DNA of 64,000 nucleotides from Branchiostoma belcheri (taxonomy: Eukaryota > Chordata > Leptocardii > Amphioxiformes > Branchiostomatidae): contig NW_017803157.1 of assembly GCF_001625305.1 (NCBI RefSeq), forward strand, positions 1,605,376 through 1,669,375. The letters are read 5' to 3'. Positions 1-12,259 of the stretch are shown here, piece by piece. Numbering within the stretch: position 1 is the first letter of the stretch; the number at the start of each line of letters is the position of its first letter. The notes under the pieces were generated by a model. It was not told where the DNA came from. It ran no database searches and saw only the letters and a list, made by a program, of their open reading frames with translations. Position numbers and translations under genes: made by a program.

Positions 1-620
1 GACATTACAAAATGAAGGCAATCACACAGACATTGCTATATATGATATACATATACTGCAGTCGTGTTCATTAACGTACATTTCCACAACAAATAGAGCT
101 TGACAGCTGCGGTACTGGACTTCTCTCACCAACCTAAACCTGTAAAATGGTGGTTACCTTTCTTCCTCCGAAACAGAAACCTCCAGAAGGGGGTCTAGTA
201 CGTACAGTATGCTCTCTAAACCTTCAGCCCACTGAAGTACACCTGCTTGGCCACCAAATCTTTCTTACGCAGCAGGCAGAGGGTTAAAAATCCCAGCACA
301 GACTAGCGAGAAGAGCGGGAAATCTCAGAGTGGCAGAGAGAGAGAGCGACAAGCACGCTTGACTTGCTAGGCAAACATGAGATCAATGGATCAGAGCACA
401 GAAGGTGGCACTGGCTACAGCTCATTATGCATGCATGCTGCATTGGAGATTTCACAGTCCCTGGTGCCACACAAATAACATGGACATTGGAAACTAATAC
501 ATTAAGTTTAAACAAAAAAAAACACTCACAGACAAATTTGCAAATTAAGAAGCTTAAAACGTATACAGGTGTGAAGTACTTCATATATATGATAAGTCAA
601 ATAATATCCTTATTATCCTC
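1..620. other. Non-coding stretch, no gene seen
   Basis: Short open frames occur on both strands here but they lack splice context, family resemblance and codon structure. A short GA-rich run lies near 340-350. I see nothing else that can be supported. Confidence 0.5.
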
Positions 621-839
621 TAACATCTGTGTCCATAATATCACCAGGGTCCATAATATCGCCACCTTGATAAATAGTGTGCTTAAAGATATTTTTACTG
701 CAACATACCCTAGGTATGTACATTTGAGGTGTGCAGAAGTGCATACCAAAAGTATGTTGCAGTAAAAATATCTTTAAGCACACTTTTTCTCAAGGTGGGG
801 ATATTATGGACCCTGGTGATATTATGGACACAGATGTTA
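621..839. mobile_element. Foldback (MITE-like) element, 219 bp
   Basis: Two arms of about 88 bases, 621-708 and 752-839, are inverted copies with only a few mismatches; both outer ends read TAACATCTGTGTCC inward. The core is about 40 bases. As RNA or single-stranded DNA this would form a long hairpin. There is no coding capacity, and no convincing target-site duplication was seen, so the superfamily is not assigned. Confidence 0.8.
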
Positions 840-2498
840 TATTGGATACAGTATTATCAATTCTGGTGTACAGTTTTTCATCAGCGCAAGGATATCTATA
901 TGCAAATGACGGTATAGCAAAGGGAAACATAACAGCCTAGTCTAGCTGATAGCATATCAGTCTAGTACAGCACCTACATCAACACTGGAGGCTCAATGGC
1001 TCTCAAGAGGTCTTGTTGGGTGAGATTAATGGGTTAATTAAAACTGGTGGATGATAAAAAAGGAGATAACTGTTGAAGGCGAGGATTGAGGAAAGCCATT
1101 TGAGATAAATTACATGAGCGAGGATTGGGCAGGAGTACGAAAATAGATCATTTATCCATTAAACCTTTCACGTAAATACAATGTACCGTAATTACACTTT
1201 TCATAATTTGTTGCAACTTAATATAAGTACATTGACGACCATAGAAATATTGACTACACTTATCTTGGATCCAAACAAACTTAAACACGAAACATGAAGC
1301 TCTTTTTTCACAGGCTTACTTCTATTTTACAGATAAATGGTCTCTTTGGGTTTAGAACACCCCACAAGTAATACCAGTAGTACCAGTAATATTGCAGCTC
1401 CCCCTAACTACAATAGGAAGTACTGCAGCTTCAGGACCAGCAAACCTTTTCTTCATTCATAATATTTAGAACAAGAACTTAAATAATCTTTCACCAAAAG
1501 ACTGCTGGAAAAAATTTACAAGAACAATTAACAGAAAACATGTTACTTGCAAAAATGTCACCAAAAATGCCAGGAAAAACATCAATTTTCATAACACATT
1601 AACAGATTCATAAAAAATTGCACAGTTAGGCAAAAAAATGAAGCCTTCTAGTGTCATTACCACATTCCTAGATCATCATTTACTCCCTAACCACACCCAT
1701 TTCAACCACAGAATGCTGCTGAATGGATTTAAAAACACTTTGACTACTCTAAAACTCGACCCCTCTGTTCAAACTCACTGATAACAATTGCAAAGGCCAC
1801 TAATCATATTAACATGCTCGTGACCCATTTGTAGACAGCAATTTACCTTCAATAGAGGCCGCCAATTCATTTCTGTAAATAAAACCAGCTGCTTATAATA
1901 TCAAATCATGATGAAAATGTAACATCTATTCAATAATTCAATATGCTTGACATGATAACCACATGTCCCTGTGACAGGTGCAGAGCAGACCATTCACCGA
2001 ATGTTCTTTCAATCACCATTTGGGCTCGTTAATTAATTCTCAGTGTTTGCTGTGCGTCGATCGTAGATATAACGATTTTATTACCGTTGGGGTGGCGGCA
2101 GGACTAGTGTGTCACTGGGGAAAGGGTCCAGACAATTGATTGCTACCAATAATGGAATTGATCTCCAAGCAGATGTTGATATGGAAAATTGTAAAGTTTT
2201 CTGACCGACCATTTTTTCTATCCTCTATTTCTCTATTTCTATTGGAAAACTGATTGTACAATGTTTCATCACTCAGGTGTTAGATCATGGAGCTAGAAAA
2301 GGTTGATCAGCTCCGAATATCCCTCGCAGGGGTCCACACACAAAAAAAAGGTAGGGTCTGCAGTTTTTTCTAGGGTCAGTCGGGAAACAGGAAACACAAT
2401 ATTTTTTTCCTAGGCCTAATCGGGTCCAGGTTCATTTTCAGACCTGTACCTGTTCCTCTGCACCTAATCAAGCTAAACCGGTCCCCATCCCCACATAA
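840..2498. other. Non-coding stretch with repeat debris
   Basis: No coding exon recognised. At 2164-2176 there is a solo CTCCAAGCAGATG word, the end sequence of a foldback family found many times elsewhere in the window. From about 2260 to 2425 there is a fragment of the repeat that is complete at 5142-5512. Confidence 0.45.
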
Positions 2499-2886
2499 TT
2501 CTGACGAAATTCTGGCCAGATTCAGCTGAATTCTGAAATAATTGGTTGACAAATGCTCCCGGTATCTGTTCTTGAGGCTCAAGCAGCTACAGTACAACAT
2601 CAAGGCTAAAACTGGTCCCTACACCTACATACATGTAATTCAAATCAAATTCTGGCCAGATTCACCAGAATTCTGAAATAATTGGTTGCCAAATGGTCCC
2701 AGTATCTGCTCTTGAGGCTCAAGCAGCTACAGTAAAACATCAAGGCTAAAACTGGTCCCTACACCTACATACATGTAATTCAAATCAAATTCTGGCCAGA
2801 TTCACCAGAATTCTGAAATAATTGGTCGCCAAATGCTCCCGGTATCAGCTCTTGAGGCTCAAGCAGCTACAGTAAAAACATCAAAC
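2499..2886. repeat. Minisatellite, 140-bp period, about 2.8 copies
   Basis: The phrase CTTGAGGCTCAAGCAGCTAC recurs at exact 140-base spacing (about 2571, 2711 and 2851). Units differ by scattered substitutions, and the first half unit (from about 2499) is the most diverged. No open frame runs through it. Confidence 0.85.
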
Positions 2887-4055
2887 AAAGGTGCCTAATG
2901 CCCAGCACCTGACCACTGCCCATTCTGCCTGACCAGGAGTGGGCCTTCACTTCAACTGGAGACCAAATATTGACTTGAGAAGAGGTCCTCAGAATGGAGC
3001 TTTTGTATGTAGCTTTCTGAAGGACCGGAAAAAGGAGGATCTGAAAGTCTGCACAAGATACATTTGTAACTTTGAATATAATTTTGCTATTCAGCAAAAA
3101 AATGTTCTTTTACTTTTACTAAAAAGTTATATAGTGCCTTGCATATACTCAACAGCCTTGTGCATTAACTTTGTAAATCTGTGAATTTACTTTAATTTTG
3201 TGGTCCATGTAACATTTGTGTGATATTTTTTTCTTCAGTGTTGTTTTTTTGCTTTATATTTTCCCCTTTCCATCAACACAAATTAAGTCCTGGGGCAAAG
3301 GAGTAGAATGTGGAATATGTTTTCATCTCTTAGACGAAGGTTCAAGAACATAAAACATTTCATCCGACGTACAGCAAATCTTTCATCTTTCTTCCTGAAT
3401 GCTGCCTCACACAAGTTGCAGCTAAGTGCAACATAGCTAGTCTGACCGACCTCCGGAAAGACAGCGTTCTTCACTAACTTTGTTGTTTCCACACATCTGG
3501 GTACAGGGACAGGTTGAAAGGTTCATACTGTGTGCGAGCCAGTATCCGTCTTTCTGTCATTTGACGGAATTTTGCCGCTCATGGCAGACAAACATTTTGG
3601 TCAATCCATCATCTTTGAAGGACAAAAATCAGCGTTTTAAGATATGGAAAGAGTAACTAAGCTGTTTGCCAGCAAAATTTTCTCTAAAAATGCAAGAAAT
3701 AGCAAATTTCAGAGGGTCATGATTTCTAAATTTTCCCCAGGGGAGCATATTCCACAACTTTTTACTTGTTTGATGACTGACGTTGCTACAGATTTCAAGT
3801 ATTAAATCTAGTAAACCAACAAATTTATGAAATCCTGTAACAAAATAATAGGCAGTGAGAAAATAGCTGTGTATGAAATAATGCAGACCTGCCTTCCAAT
3901 TTTATTCCATATCAAATATAATAATTCAGTCTCATAGGATTTGATTAATATTGCATTAAAACTAAAATGTAATAAAAACTTCTTCTCAAAATTGACCACT
4001 TCATTTTCCCCACTTTCAGTTCATTTCAGTAGAAAACTAGAGTTCCCCGATCTCA
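2887..4055. other. Non-coding stretch, AT-rich
   Basis: No recognisable gene. A 69-codon minus-strand frame at 3283-3492 with two close cysteines was considered, but no homology or flanking splice sites support it. Confidence 0.45.
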
Positions 4056-4900
4056 TACCTTCGCCAAATGATGTTAATCTTTATGACTGACAAAGTTTAG
4101 ATTAGATTATTCCCCCCTGATTTAAGAAATAGGAACCTAATTTTCATGAATTATATCATTTTATCATAATCTCAACCAAAAGACAGTCTTATATTAACAA
4201 AGAATGCATTCTAGCATTTCCTAATAAATTATGCAAATGAGGTCCTGATTTGAATAAATTATGCTTAATGATGTTCACCTCAATTTAACTTTCAAATACC
4301 ACAAGTATGAAATTCCAGGCAGTTTTCATTACATAATTATAAAATTTCTCATTAATTATGCAAATTAAGTCATTATTAACATAATCAACATCTTCTTGTG
4401 TTTCTCTCGTTGTCAATTACCAATGTCACAAGCTTCAATTGTCCTATCATGGAATGCAGCTGATTTATAGAATTTCCCCATAAATTATGCAAATTACATC
4501 CATATTTGCATAATTGTCACATAATTATATCAAGCATCACGTAAGCTACCTACATACCAAAAATCACGACGATCCGTCAACCGGTTCTTGAGTTATCCCC
4601 TTTTGAATATTTTCAAGAATTTATCCCTGCAGTTCCAGAGCAAGCCGCTAGGGGGCCTAAACTCACGTCACTTCTTTCCCAGCACAAGAGCTACCTACCA
4701 TCTAAATTTCATCACCATAGCATGTCTAGATCATGAGATATCAAAACCGGAAGTTCAGCTGCAGTACCATAACAAGCCGCTAGGGGGTCCAAAATCTAAT
4801 CATTTTGAGGTCTCATCAAGACCTACCCACCTACCAAGTATCAAGACAATCCATCAAGGCCTTCTCAAGTTATCGTGTTTACAGACAGACAGACAGACAG

Positions 4901-4931
<31 letters not shown>

Positions 4932-4967
4932 AACGCCCCTGAAAACATAACCTTCTTGGCGAAGGTA
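4056..4967. mobile_element. DNA transposon with TACCTTCGCCAA inverted ends, 912 bp
   Basis: The left end TACCTTCGCCAA and right end TTGGCGAAGGTA are perfect 12-base inverted repeats. Inside, the phrase CAAGCCGCTAGGGGG occurs twice (4641 and 4773), and the right part ends with a (CAGA)n/(CA)n microsatellite at 4881-4925 before the terminal block. From memory, this terminal layout (microsatellite, then a GAAAACATAACC..GCGAAGGTA end) is shared with dispersed repeats in several marine invertebrates. No transposase remains, so the element is non-autonomous. Confidence 0.7.
4231..4511. promoter_or_regulatory. Cluster of four octamer motifs ATGCAAAT
   Basis: Exact ATGCAAAT words are at 4231-4238, 4358-4365 and 4487-4494, with the reverse complement at 4504-4511. 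The octamer is the classical POU/Oct factor site. All four lie in the left half of the TIR element at 4056-4967 and share a longer AATTATGCAAAT context, so they may just be element sub-repeats. No gene promoter is adjacent, so a regulatory role is inference. Confidence 0.3.
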
Positions 4968-5141
4968 ATAACTACATTTTATTCATGACATCATGCTACA
5001 ATGTGCCTAGTAATTGGACAAACCTCTAGTCTAACAAGCCAGAATACCTGCCATCACTTAACGTTGATGTAATTTAAGCTGTACTTTGTACTTCTGACGT
5101 GTAAACAGCCGTGACAGAATCATGGCTCTCAGGTTGTCCTC

Positions 5142-5512
5142 AGGCCAAGGAAAAAAAATGTTGTGTTTCCTGTTCCAGTCCTGAAAAAATTAGGGTCGGT
5201 AGGTCGGGATTATCTTTTCTTTTTCTTTCTCTTTTTTTTTAGACTTGGCAATCTCTAAATGTATATAGTGATCCAACTTATACAATACAGATTAACAAAG
5301 TAAATATTGCATGAGGACACTGCATATTTAAAATGCCAATATTGGAAAACTAATTATAGTCATTATACGATGTTTCATCACACAGGTGTCAGATCATGGA
5401 GCTAGAAAAGGTTGATCAACTCGAAAAACTTCTGTCCCTTGCAGGAGTCCACACAAAAACGGCTAGGGTTGGTCGGGAAACAGGAAACACAACTTTTTTT
5501 TTTCCTAGGCCT
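5142..5512. mobile_element. Inverted-end repeat element, about 371 bp
   Basis: The left end (AGGCCAAGGAAAAAAAATG, then TGTTTCCTGTT) is the inverse of the right end (AACAGGAAACAC..TTTTCCTAGGCCT). A related complete copy lies at 45050-45395 and a fragment at about 2260-2425. All copies carry the internal words GGGTCGG and GATCATGGAGCTAGAAAAGG or close variants. Non-coding. Confidence 0.65.
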
Positions 5513-6288
5513 CACTCCCCAGTGTTGGAGCGTGCCCTTTCAACGCTGGCTCTCATTAGTATACAGGCACCACCTGTCTCTGACTGTTACATGCAAATTA
5601 CACAACGTCTGGGGCGAGTGCCGAGGATTATCTCACTTCCAAGTGCAAACATATACAGGAAAGAATGGCATCAAAAGATTCATGGGGCTAAGAGGGAAAG
5701 AGAAGTGAATATGAAGAGCTGGGGTGGTGGTTGAGATGAGATGGTGGAATAGATTTATACCTAAATCAGTAAATGGCTAAAGGATTATGTTTGTCTTGTC
5801 TTACAGTAGCATTTCAGTAATTGCCAGTATGTATTATCCTGTTAATACTGTCAAGACAGTAACTGTCAGTAAGATATTAGTTAGGATAATACTTGTCAGT
5901 TACATTACAGTAGTGACAGATAAGCTGCTCTTACTGATATGTTACTGAAATGAGTTGTTAAGTAACTGATCAGTTGCTGACAGTCACATATCAGTACTGT
6001 TGATTTGCTAAGGGTTGCTAAGAAAGAAACAGGAAAAGAGCATCTGCAGTCAGGTACATTTGACCACAGGTAGATTAAGATAGCACGGTGCTTGACAAAG
6101 CATGTAATTTCTCAGGCAACAGATGCTGTATCGTGTAGTGTCTTTCATATTGAGAACAGCCAGATATGATTATCCAGGTCGATCGATTGACCATCTGGAC
6201 ATTTCTGCACAACTGACTGCATGATAACCTGGACTCGAAATACCCACATCATGTCAGCAGGATTCTCGCCAGAATTTTTGCATGTAGG
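5513..6288. other. Non-coding stretch rich in CAGTAA/TTACTG words
   Basis: The part 5800-6005 is dense in CAGTAA, TCAGTTAC and inverse words, probably a decayed inverted repeat. No exon or RNA gene recognised. Confidence 0.4.
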
Positions 6289-6433
6289 GCTCCAAGCAGA
6301 TGTCTCGGTGTCAGCAAAAGACAGCATCAAATTGGCCAGACAGTATTCATTGGCCACCCAGTGGCTAAATGGACACTCCTCTGGCCAATGGATACTGCCT
6401 TGCCACCATATTATGATCTGCTTGGAGAGTAGA
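6289..6433. mobile_element. Foldback element of the CTCCAAGCAGA family
   Basis: The left end CTCCAAGCAGATG and right end GATCTGCTTGGAGAG are inverted. Internally, AGCAAAAGACAGCATCAAATTGGCC and the inverse GGCCAATGGATACTGCC match the copies at 27570-27697, 28343-28579 and 63275-63370 (described in words; sequence given only in part). Non-coding. Confidence 0.7.
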
Positions 6434-6948
6434 GGAATCCAAGCATTGTATTTCCCAAAAATTTTTAAACTCCGAGACATCTTTTTCACTACTTCCTGCT
6501 TATTGAGAAACAAATTCTGAAAAGTTCTGTTATATAGCTTCATATTAAGATCAATTTCGCATATAAGTGAAAAAGTATTTCAAGCCCTGATAACCATATT
6601 GTTCCTCTTCTAATGGGATAGATTTTCAGTGCGGCTAAGACAAAACAGATAACAAAAATATTGACTCAAAAATTATCTGACAGTTAAATGCATCTGACAG
6701 GTAGTCTCCAAAGCACACAGGTATTACATCATGCAAGGTAGGCACTGCATACCGTAAATCACAACATTTTCACAGTACTTTTATATTCACGGTTTTCCCG
6801 GTCACCTTTGATACTTTGATACGAACTTATCATTACCGTGAACAAATTATTCACCGACTTTCTTTTTGCTGCAACTGCTGCCACCACAAACGTATAGTTC
6901 CACAAACATGTCCATTTTTCTCAGACTGCGAATGTTCTTTATGGGGGC
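6434..6948. other. Non-coding stretch
   Basis: No gene recognised. A few TTCACGG-type words similar to those near 61200-61330 occur at about 6790-6850. Confidence 0.4.
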
Positions 6949-7160
6949 CCTCAAGCCCTGTTCCGTAGAGCGTAATCAGCCGTTTTAATTCTACGTAGAG
7001 CGTAGACGGACCGCTCCAATATTTTTGCGTAGAACGTATTTGCCGTTTTAATTCTACGTAATGCGTTGTGGAATTTACATGGAATTTATCGTAAAGCGTA
7101 ATCGAGAGTTTTCCGAATTCAGCGTAGAGCATTGTCGGGACCCCCCCTTGCAGGCCCTCC
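6949..7160. mobile_element. Small MITE-like repeat with CTACGTAGAGCGTA sub-repeats
   Basis: Approximate inverted ends GGGGGCCCTCAAG and CTTGCAGGCCCTCC are each bordered by TTTATG, a candidate target-site duplication. The interior repeats GTAGAGCGTA words several times in both orientations. Non-coding. Confidence 0.5.
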
Positions 7161-7352
7161 TTTATGAACATGAAGTAATTTACAGTACGTAGTTTCTTCA
7201 AATCCTTGTACCATGCATGCAGGAATCCAACATGTCCCCTTGGACTAAACAGGCAGACTTGTGTCTGGTACACGCATTTCCTCAGTACCCAAGGTTAAAA
7301 GTACACCTCAGCATTCCTTTAACAGAATTTGCAAGACATACACAAACACAGG

Positions 7353-7360
7353 AAGAGAAA

Positions 7361-7410
<50 letters not shown>
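7353..7410. repeat. (GA)n microsatellite
   Basis: Nearly pure GA dinucleotide run with a few interruptions at its left edge. Confidence 0.95.
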
Positions 7411-7413
<3 letters not shown>

Positions 7414-10039
7414 ATTGCAATTTTCTGTGCAAGTAGCAAATGATCTACTCTCACGAATGAGTAGGAGTCACTAATACTAGGAAAGCAGTATATATGTACC
7501 ATGTTTGATATCTAAATACAAAGCTCCAATTTTACCTGCACTAACCTGCATATGCAGTACCAATTTCGAGGCCTGCTTCCAAAATACAACGATACAAAAA
7601 ATTCAAAATATCGCCCTCGACTGGGTCACTTTGACCTAGATTCTATCACAAGTTTTCTTCCACAAGTTTGATTTAAAGGTTACCGATTAAGACAAACAAG
7701 TTCTTGATCTTACCAACAACACTATGGACAAACAGTGAAACACAGTTGCCATGTTTCAAGGATGCAGTGCCACGAATTCAATGTTATTTTTAGCTCTTCA
7801 CACATTTCTCCATGCACATTATGGAAATCAGAGATACATACACACTTTTATAATGGCCATAATGGTCCAATGAATTTCTCATTGTGACATGGTCAAAGGT
7901 CGCAATTTACGTTTTTTGTCAGGACGTATGTACGTACGCTACTACGGATGTATCTACATGGCAACAAAAATATTTGCTAGGCCACATTTTAATTTTCACC
8001 AAAGACAGGTCCTAAACTTCTTCTGGGGCTAATAGGTTATGTCATAACAAGTTTACTTACACGGATATATCAATTTCTAAGACACAATACGTGGAATCTA
8101 CTAATTTTATGGCATCTTCTTGTTACTGAGGAAGAGAAGTCACCAAAGTAAACATAAATAATTTCCGCTAGAATTCAGTCCTGGCAGTGGCAGTCACTGG
8201 TAAAGGTACCACATCCCTCAAAGGTTTAGTCTGATTATCATTGACTTAAATGATATTACATTTAAAAGATATCATCTCAACTTCCTGCCATTTCAAGCTG
8301 AGTGAGAGGGAACTGTTTTCAAGTTGTTAAAACAGGTTGGTGTATGGGAAATACACTGATGATTCCCAAGTTTACATATTATAATACTTACCAGTTACTG
8401 ACAGTGCATACTGATACTGTGATAGTCTGATAGAAGCACTTTACGTACCAAGATGACTTGAAACGATCCGGACAGCAACAAAAACCACAGACGTCCAACT
8501 TTAGCCGCTTACCCTGGTCACATTTGGAACATCTCTGTACTTCTTGTTTACACACGGCCCATAAACATACCAGCGCACAATGGGCCATAAACACAGGCAT
8601 TGGTTACCTGAGGAATGTGTTAAAGTGTAAATAAGCGTTGGCTTTAGCCAGGACGCTACCTTTATACCTGGTCTCATTAACATTTAGGCTAATCACCTTG
8701 TGACCAACTTGTTTCTGGGTCGTCCTTTCAATCATTTCTTTCATACCATTTCTTATTATTTTCTAAACATGAGCTGAGGACAACCCAAAGATTAGTCCAC
8801 TTACATATATATATATACATATATACACATTACGTATATATACCCAGTACGTTTACATGGACCAGTGCAGGTACGGTAGACATCAAAAATACCTGCACAG
8901 CTCCAATTTTCCCTGTACATAAATGCACCCAGTATTTCGAGCCCTGTGTGAGAAGACTTAGATTAGAAGGCAAGTTTGAAGCCTGACAAATGATCGTTAA
9001 GTACTGCTAACTTCCAGCTTAATTTGGTTTGTGAGGAAATGAAGCCGGTGTGTGGAGGCACTAATGTCATTTTCCTCCATCAACCATCTCTCAAATTCAG
9101 GCAGAGTTCACGTTACCTGCACTACTAATGCAGGCTACCTTGTTATACTTCATCATGATGTCATGCTGTGCAATAAAATTGTGCTGCATTTATCACGAGG
9201 TTGAAAATATTTCATTTTCGATGTTCATCATGGCAAATTGTAATTTCATCTCTTTAGCATAATGTGCCTTCCACATTCTAGGGAAGGCTTTCAGTAGTTA
9301 TTCAGAGAGAAGCACATGCAATCATCGTAATCATTATTACTGTATATTGTCGGCAGCAAAAAAAACAGGCGTTCCAGGGAAGGCAGTCAGAGAAGCTTGT
9401 GCAATCCAAAAATAATTTAGAAAGAGTGAAAATCAGTGCCCCCACCTCCTTCCCAAAAAAAAACACAAACACGCACTGGGAACAACTGTACAAGAGGCTA
9501 CTGTAAAAAAATTTGAACGTTTCTGAAGACACAGGCTTTAGAAAAAATCAATCTACACTACATGTTTTTTTTTTCCAAATTTTATCCACCATAGACAAGC
9601 AAGAACAGCCCCTACTAGTACTACTACCAAGATGTAATAAAAGTGTTTTGATTATGGAAAATTCAGTTCTTTCATTAATATCAAATTAACAAGAAATAAA
9701 CTCACTGCCTCATTAGCAAAACAAAAAATCAGGATGTTAGAATTACCATTTAACAAGTTACGTTACACAGTAACAAACCTCCCATTGTCAAGTATGGTCA
9801 GAACTAGGCTTTATAATTACCCCATGATACCAGGAGGGCTAATCTCTCTTTTGTTAGACAGTCAGCCTTTCTCTTCTGTGATTTAAACAGTGACAAATAC
9901 ATTCAGCTGTTTCTGCTCTGGTCAGACAGAAGAGTATACATAACAAAAGGAACACAAAAGCATGAAAGGGGGGGCTGACTCAAAGGTTACTTCCTCATCA
10001 GAATTAGCCTGTATACAAATCTAAATGTACGCCAGCATT
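7411..10039. other. Non-coding stretch with hAT-like repeat ends
   Basis: Right ends of the dispersed CCAGTATTTCGAGCCCTG family (see 15312-15653) occur at about 7520-7575 and 8855-8946. An AT-dinucleotide microsatellite lies near 8808-8845. No gene recognised. Confidence 0.45.
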
Positions 10040-10226
10040 ACTCTCTAAGCAGAGGTTTGGGGTTATTTTTGGCGTGTTTTTAGGCTTTTTTATCAGGGTT
10101 TCTCTTTTGCAATGAACTTTTTTTCTCACCCAAAAAGAAAAAAAATTTTCATTGCAAAAGAGAAACCCCGATAAAAAAAAGCCTAAAAACACGCCAAAAG
10201 TAACCCCAAACCTCTGCTTGGAGAGT
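10040..10226. mobile_element. Foldback element, ACTCTC..AAGCAGAGG ends, 187 bp
   Basis: The left arm (ACTCTCTAAGCAGAGGTTTGG, then GGCGTGTTTTTAGGC) and right arm (GCCTAAAAACACGCC, then CCTCTGCTTGGAGAGT) are near-perfect inverted copies of about 85 bases around an A/T-rich core. Relatives: 35895-36077 and the right half at 31136-31234. Non-coding. Confidence 0.85.
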
Positions 10227-11943
10227 ATGCCAGCGTCTAGTATAATCAGTTCTCAAGTTTCTAGTACGTAACTAACAAACTTGTTTGATTTTTCCATAAA
10301 CTTCAACCACTTTGTTCTCTGTTTTTGACAAGTAATATTCAACCCGAGATAAATTGTAAACCTTTGAATCGGACATGTCTGTTCAGTATATCATAATTCA
10401 TATGATAAAATCAATAATCTACTGTATACATTTTAATCAATATACTGTATACCATTATCTTACAAACATTTATATCATGAAGTTTATTGACACAACAATG
10501 ATATCATGTACTATGAAAGAACTCTGTCATTGTACATACTACTCACTATGAAATAGCACATCGACAAATGTCATCTCATACGTTCTACCATAAAGGCCAA
10601 AGCATGGGAGTGATTATGAGGTAGAATCAGTAATGAGCTTATACCCAAGTAAGTGTCAATTCCTATTGCTGAAACCATGTGTCATGGATATATTTGCCTC
10701 AGGTGAACAGTACCTTACAGAGCAATGTTCTGTAGAATTTGTCGTCATCTTGCAATAAAATATGTTGGTATAAGTATAACATGTTCTCACAAAACTCACA
10801 TCTTCAAGTTGGGACATTTTTTAACTTTATGTTTCGAACAATGTTGGGCTGTCCTAAGAATATTAAGATTGAGCTAGAATGCCTAACTAAGCATTGGCAG
10901 TGAATTGTGAAATAAGGCCCAAACAAATAGAAGTCCGCTGGTTCAACTACAAACACATGTTTTGTATGCTGATGGCCAAACTTGGAGATCATAATAAGAC
11001 CCAAACGAATTAAGTCCAGTGATCGACTACTTCTTTAGAACTTATAGAAGTCTTATCCATTTGATTGTTGGACCGTCCAAACATGTTGTGTGCTGGTGGT
11101 CAAACTAGGAGATCTGTCTGAGATTTGCTGTGTCCACAGAAAGGGGACAAGGCTGACCCAAAGACAGTCCATACCAGGGAGCTGAGAGGCATGAATGAAA
11201 CTGCATAACAATACCTGAGACTGGAAACAGCTGGGAGCGAGATTTTCTATGGCTTTCATTCAGAAACATGACCGGAAATTCTCTGTCCTCCACTGAACCA
11301 GTTGTGGTCCCACACTGGGGTTATTTGCTCAGTAACACACAATAGATGTCTTATCCTATTCAGGAGTGAGGAAGTAGAAACATTTGATGTACTAGACCCC
11401 AAAAGGTACCTGCTATAAATGGGATCACTTTTGAAAAGTTTTGCATAACAAGACGGTTCCTTCCATACATGCTGAAAATCACAACAAAGACAGGACGAGA
11501 AAAAAAAATGAAGGCATCCAATGCATTTTCAGGGTGGCAAAACAAAAAATATTCTGGATATGGAAATCTGTCTCTAACATTTACTGCCATTTCATACTTC
11601 ACATTCAACTTGAAACATTTAAATGTTTAAATGAATTTAAATGAATAAACTTTATTGCATATTCCTGCCCAGATGGGCTAAATGCAAAATAAAATCATGC
11701 TAGGTGAGGAGTTAATTTTTGGTAACCACCAATAAATATCTAGAACCAGCCTTCTATCTAGATTTTTTAAATTAAAGTTTTCTGCCAACATGCAATTTTG
11801 CACGTAACCAAAAAAAACATATTTCAAGCACTGATCCAGACATCTCGACGTCTAGTCTAACCTAATCAAGCCAAAAAGGTTTTCCACTGGAGAACTTATT
11901 ATACTGGAGGAGTCAATTATGTAGGAAACCATGTGACATACAC
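10227..11943. other. Non-coding stretch with a decayed repeat copy
   Basis: From about 11504 to 11840 there is a copy of the TTAA-type repeat seen complete at 16792-17169 (shared words AAGGCATCCAAT and ACATTTACTGCCATTTC). A retroposon-like 3' tail (AAACTTTATTGCATATTCC) is embedded at about 11646. No gene recognised. Confidence 0.4.
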
Positions 11944-12259
11944 CAGGGTTCAAAATCTTTTTTCCTGGTAAGTAACATTGAAAATTACCTGCACCAGACA
12001 AATTTTACCTGCACCACTCAGAATCTAGGATGTATGGATCATACTAAAAACTGTTCAGAAACCATTTTCATTATTTCCTTTATACTTCATAGGTGGTAAC
12101 AGTGAATGCAACAAATAAAAATTCACATGTATCTATTAGCAGTGCAGGTAAGGTACAGGTAGACATCAGAAATACCTGCACAGCTCCAATTTTACCTGCA
12201 CTTAAACCTGCATATACCGTAACCCAGTACATGGACCAGTGAAGGTTAGGTACAGGTAG

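Noticed and set aside
3283-3492. Minus-strand 69-codon frame with CxxC
   Set aside because: No zinc-finger spacing beyond one CxxC, no splice sites, and flanking sequence is repeat-like.
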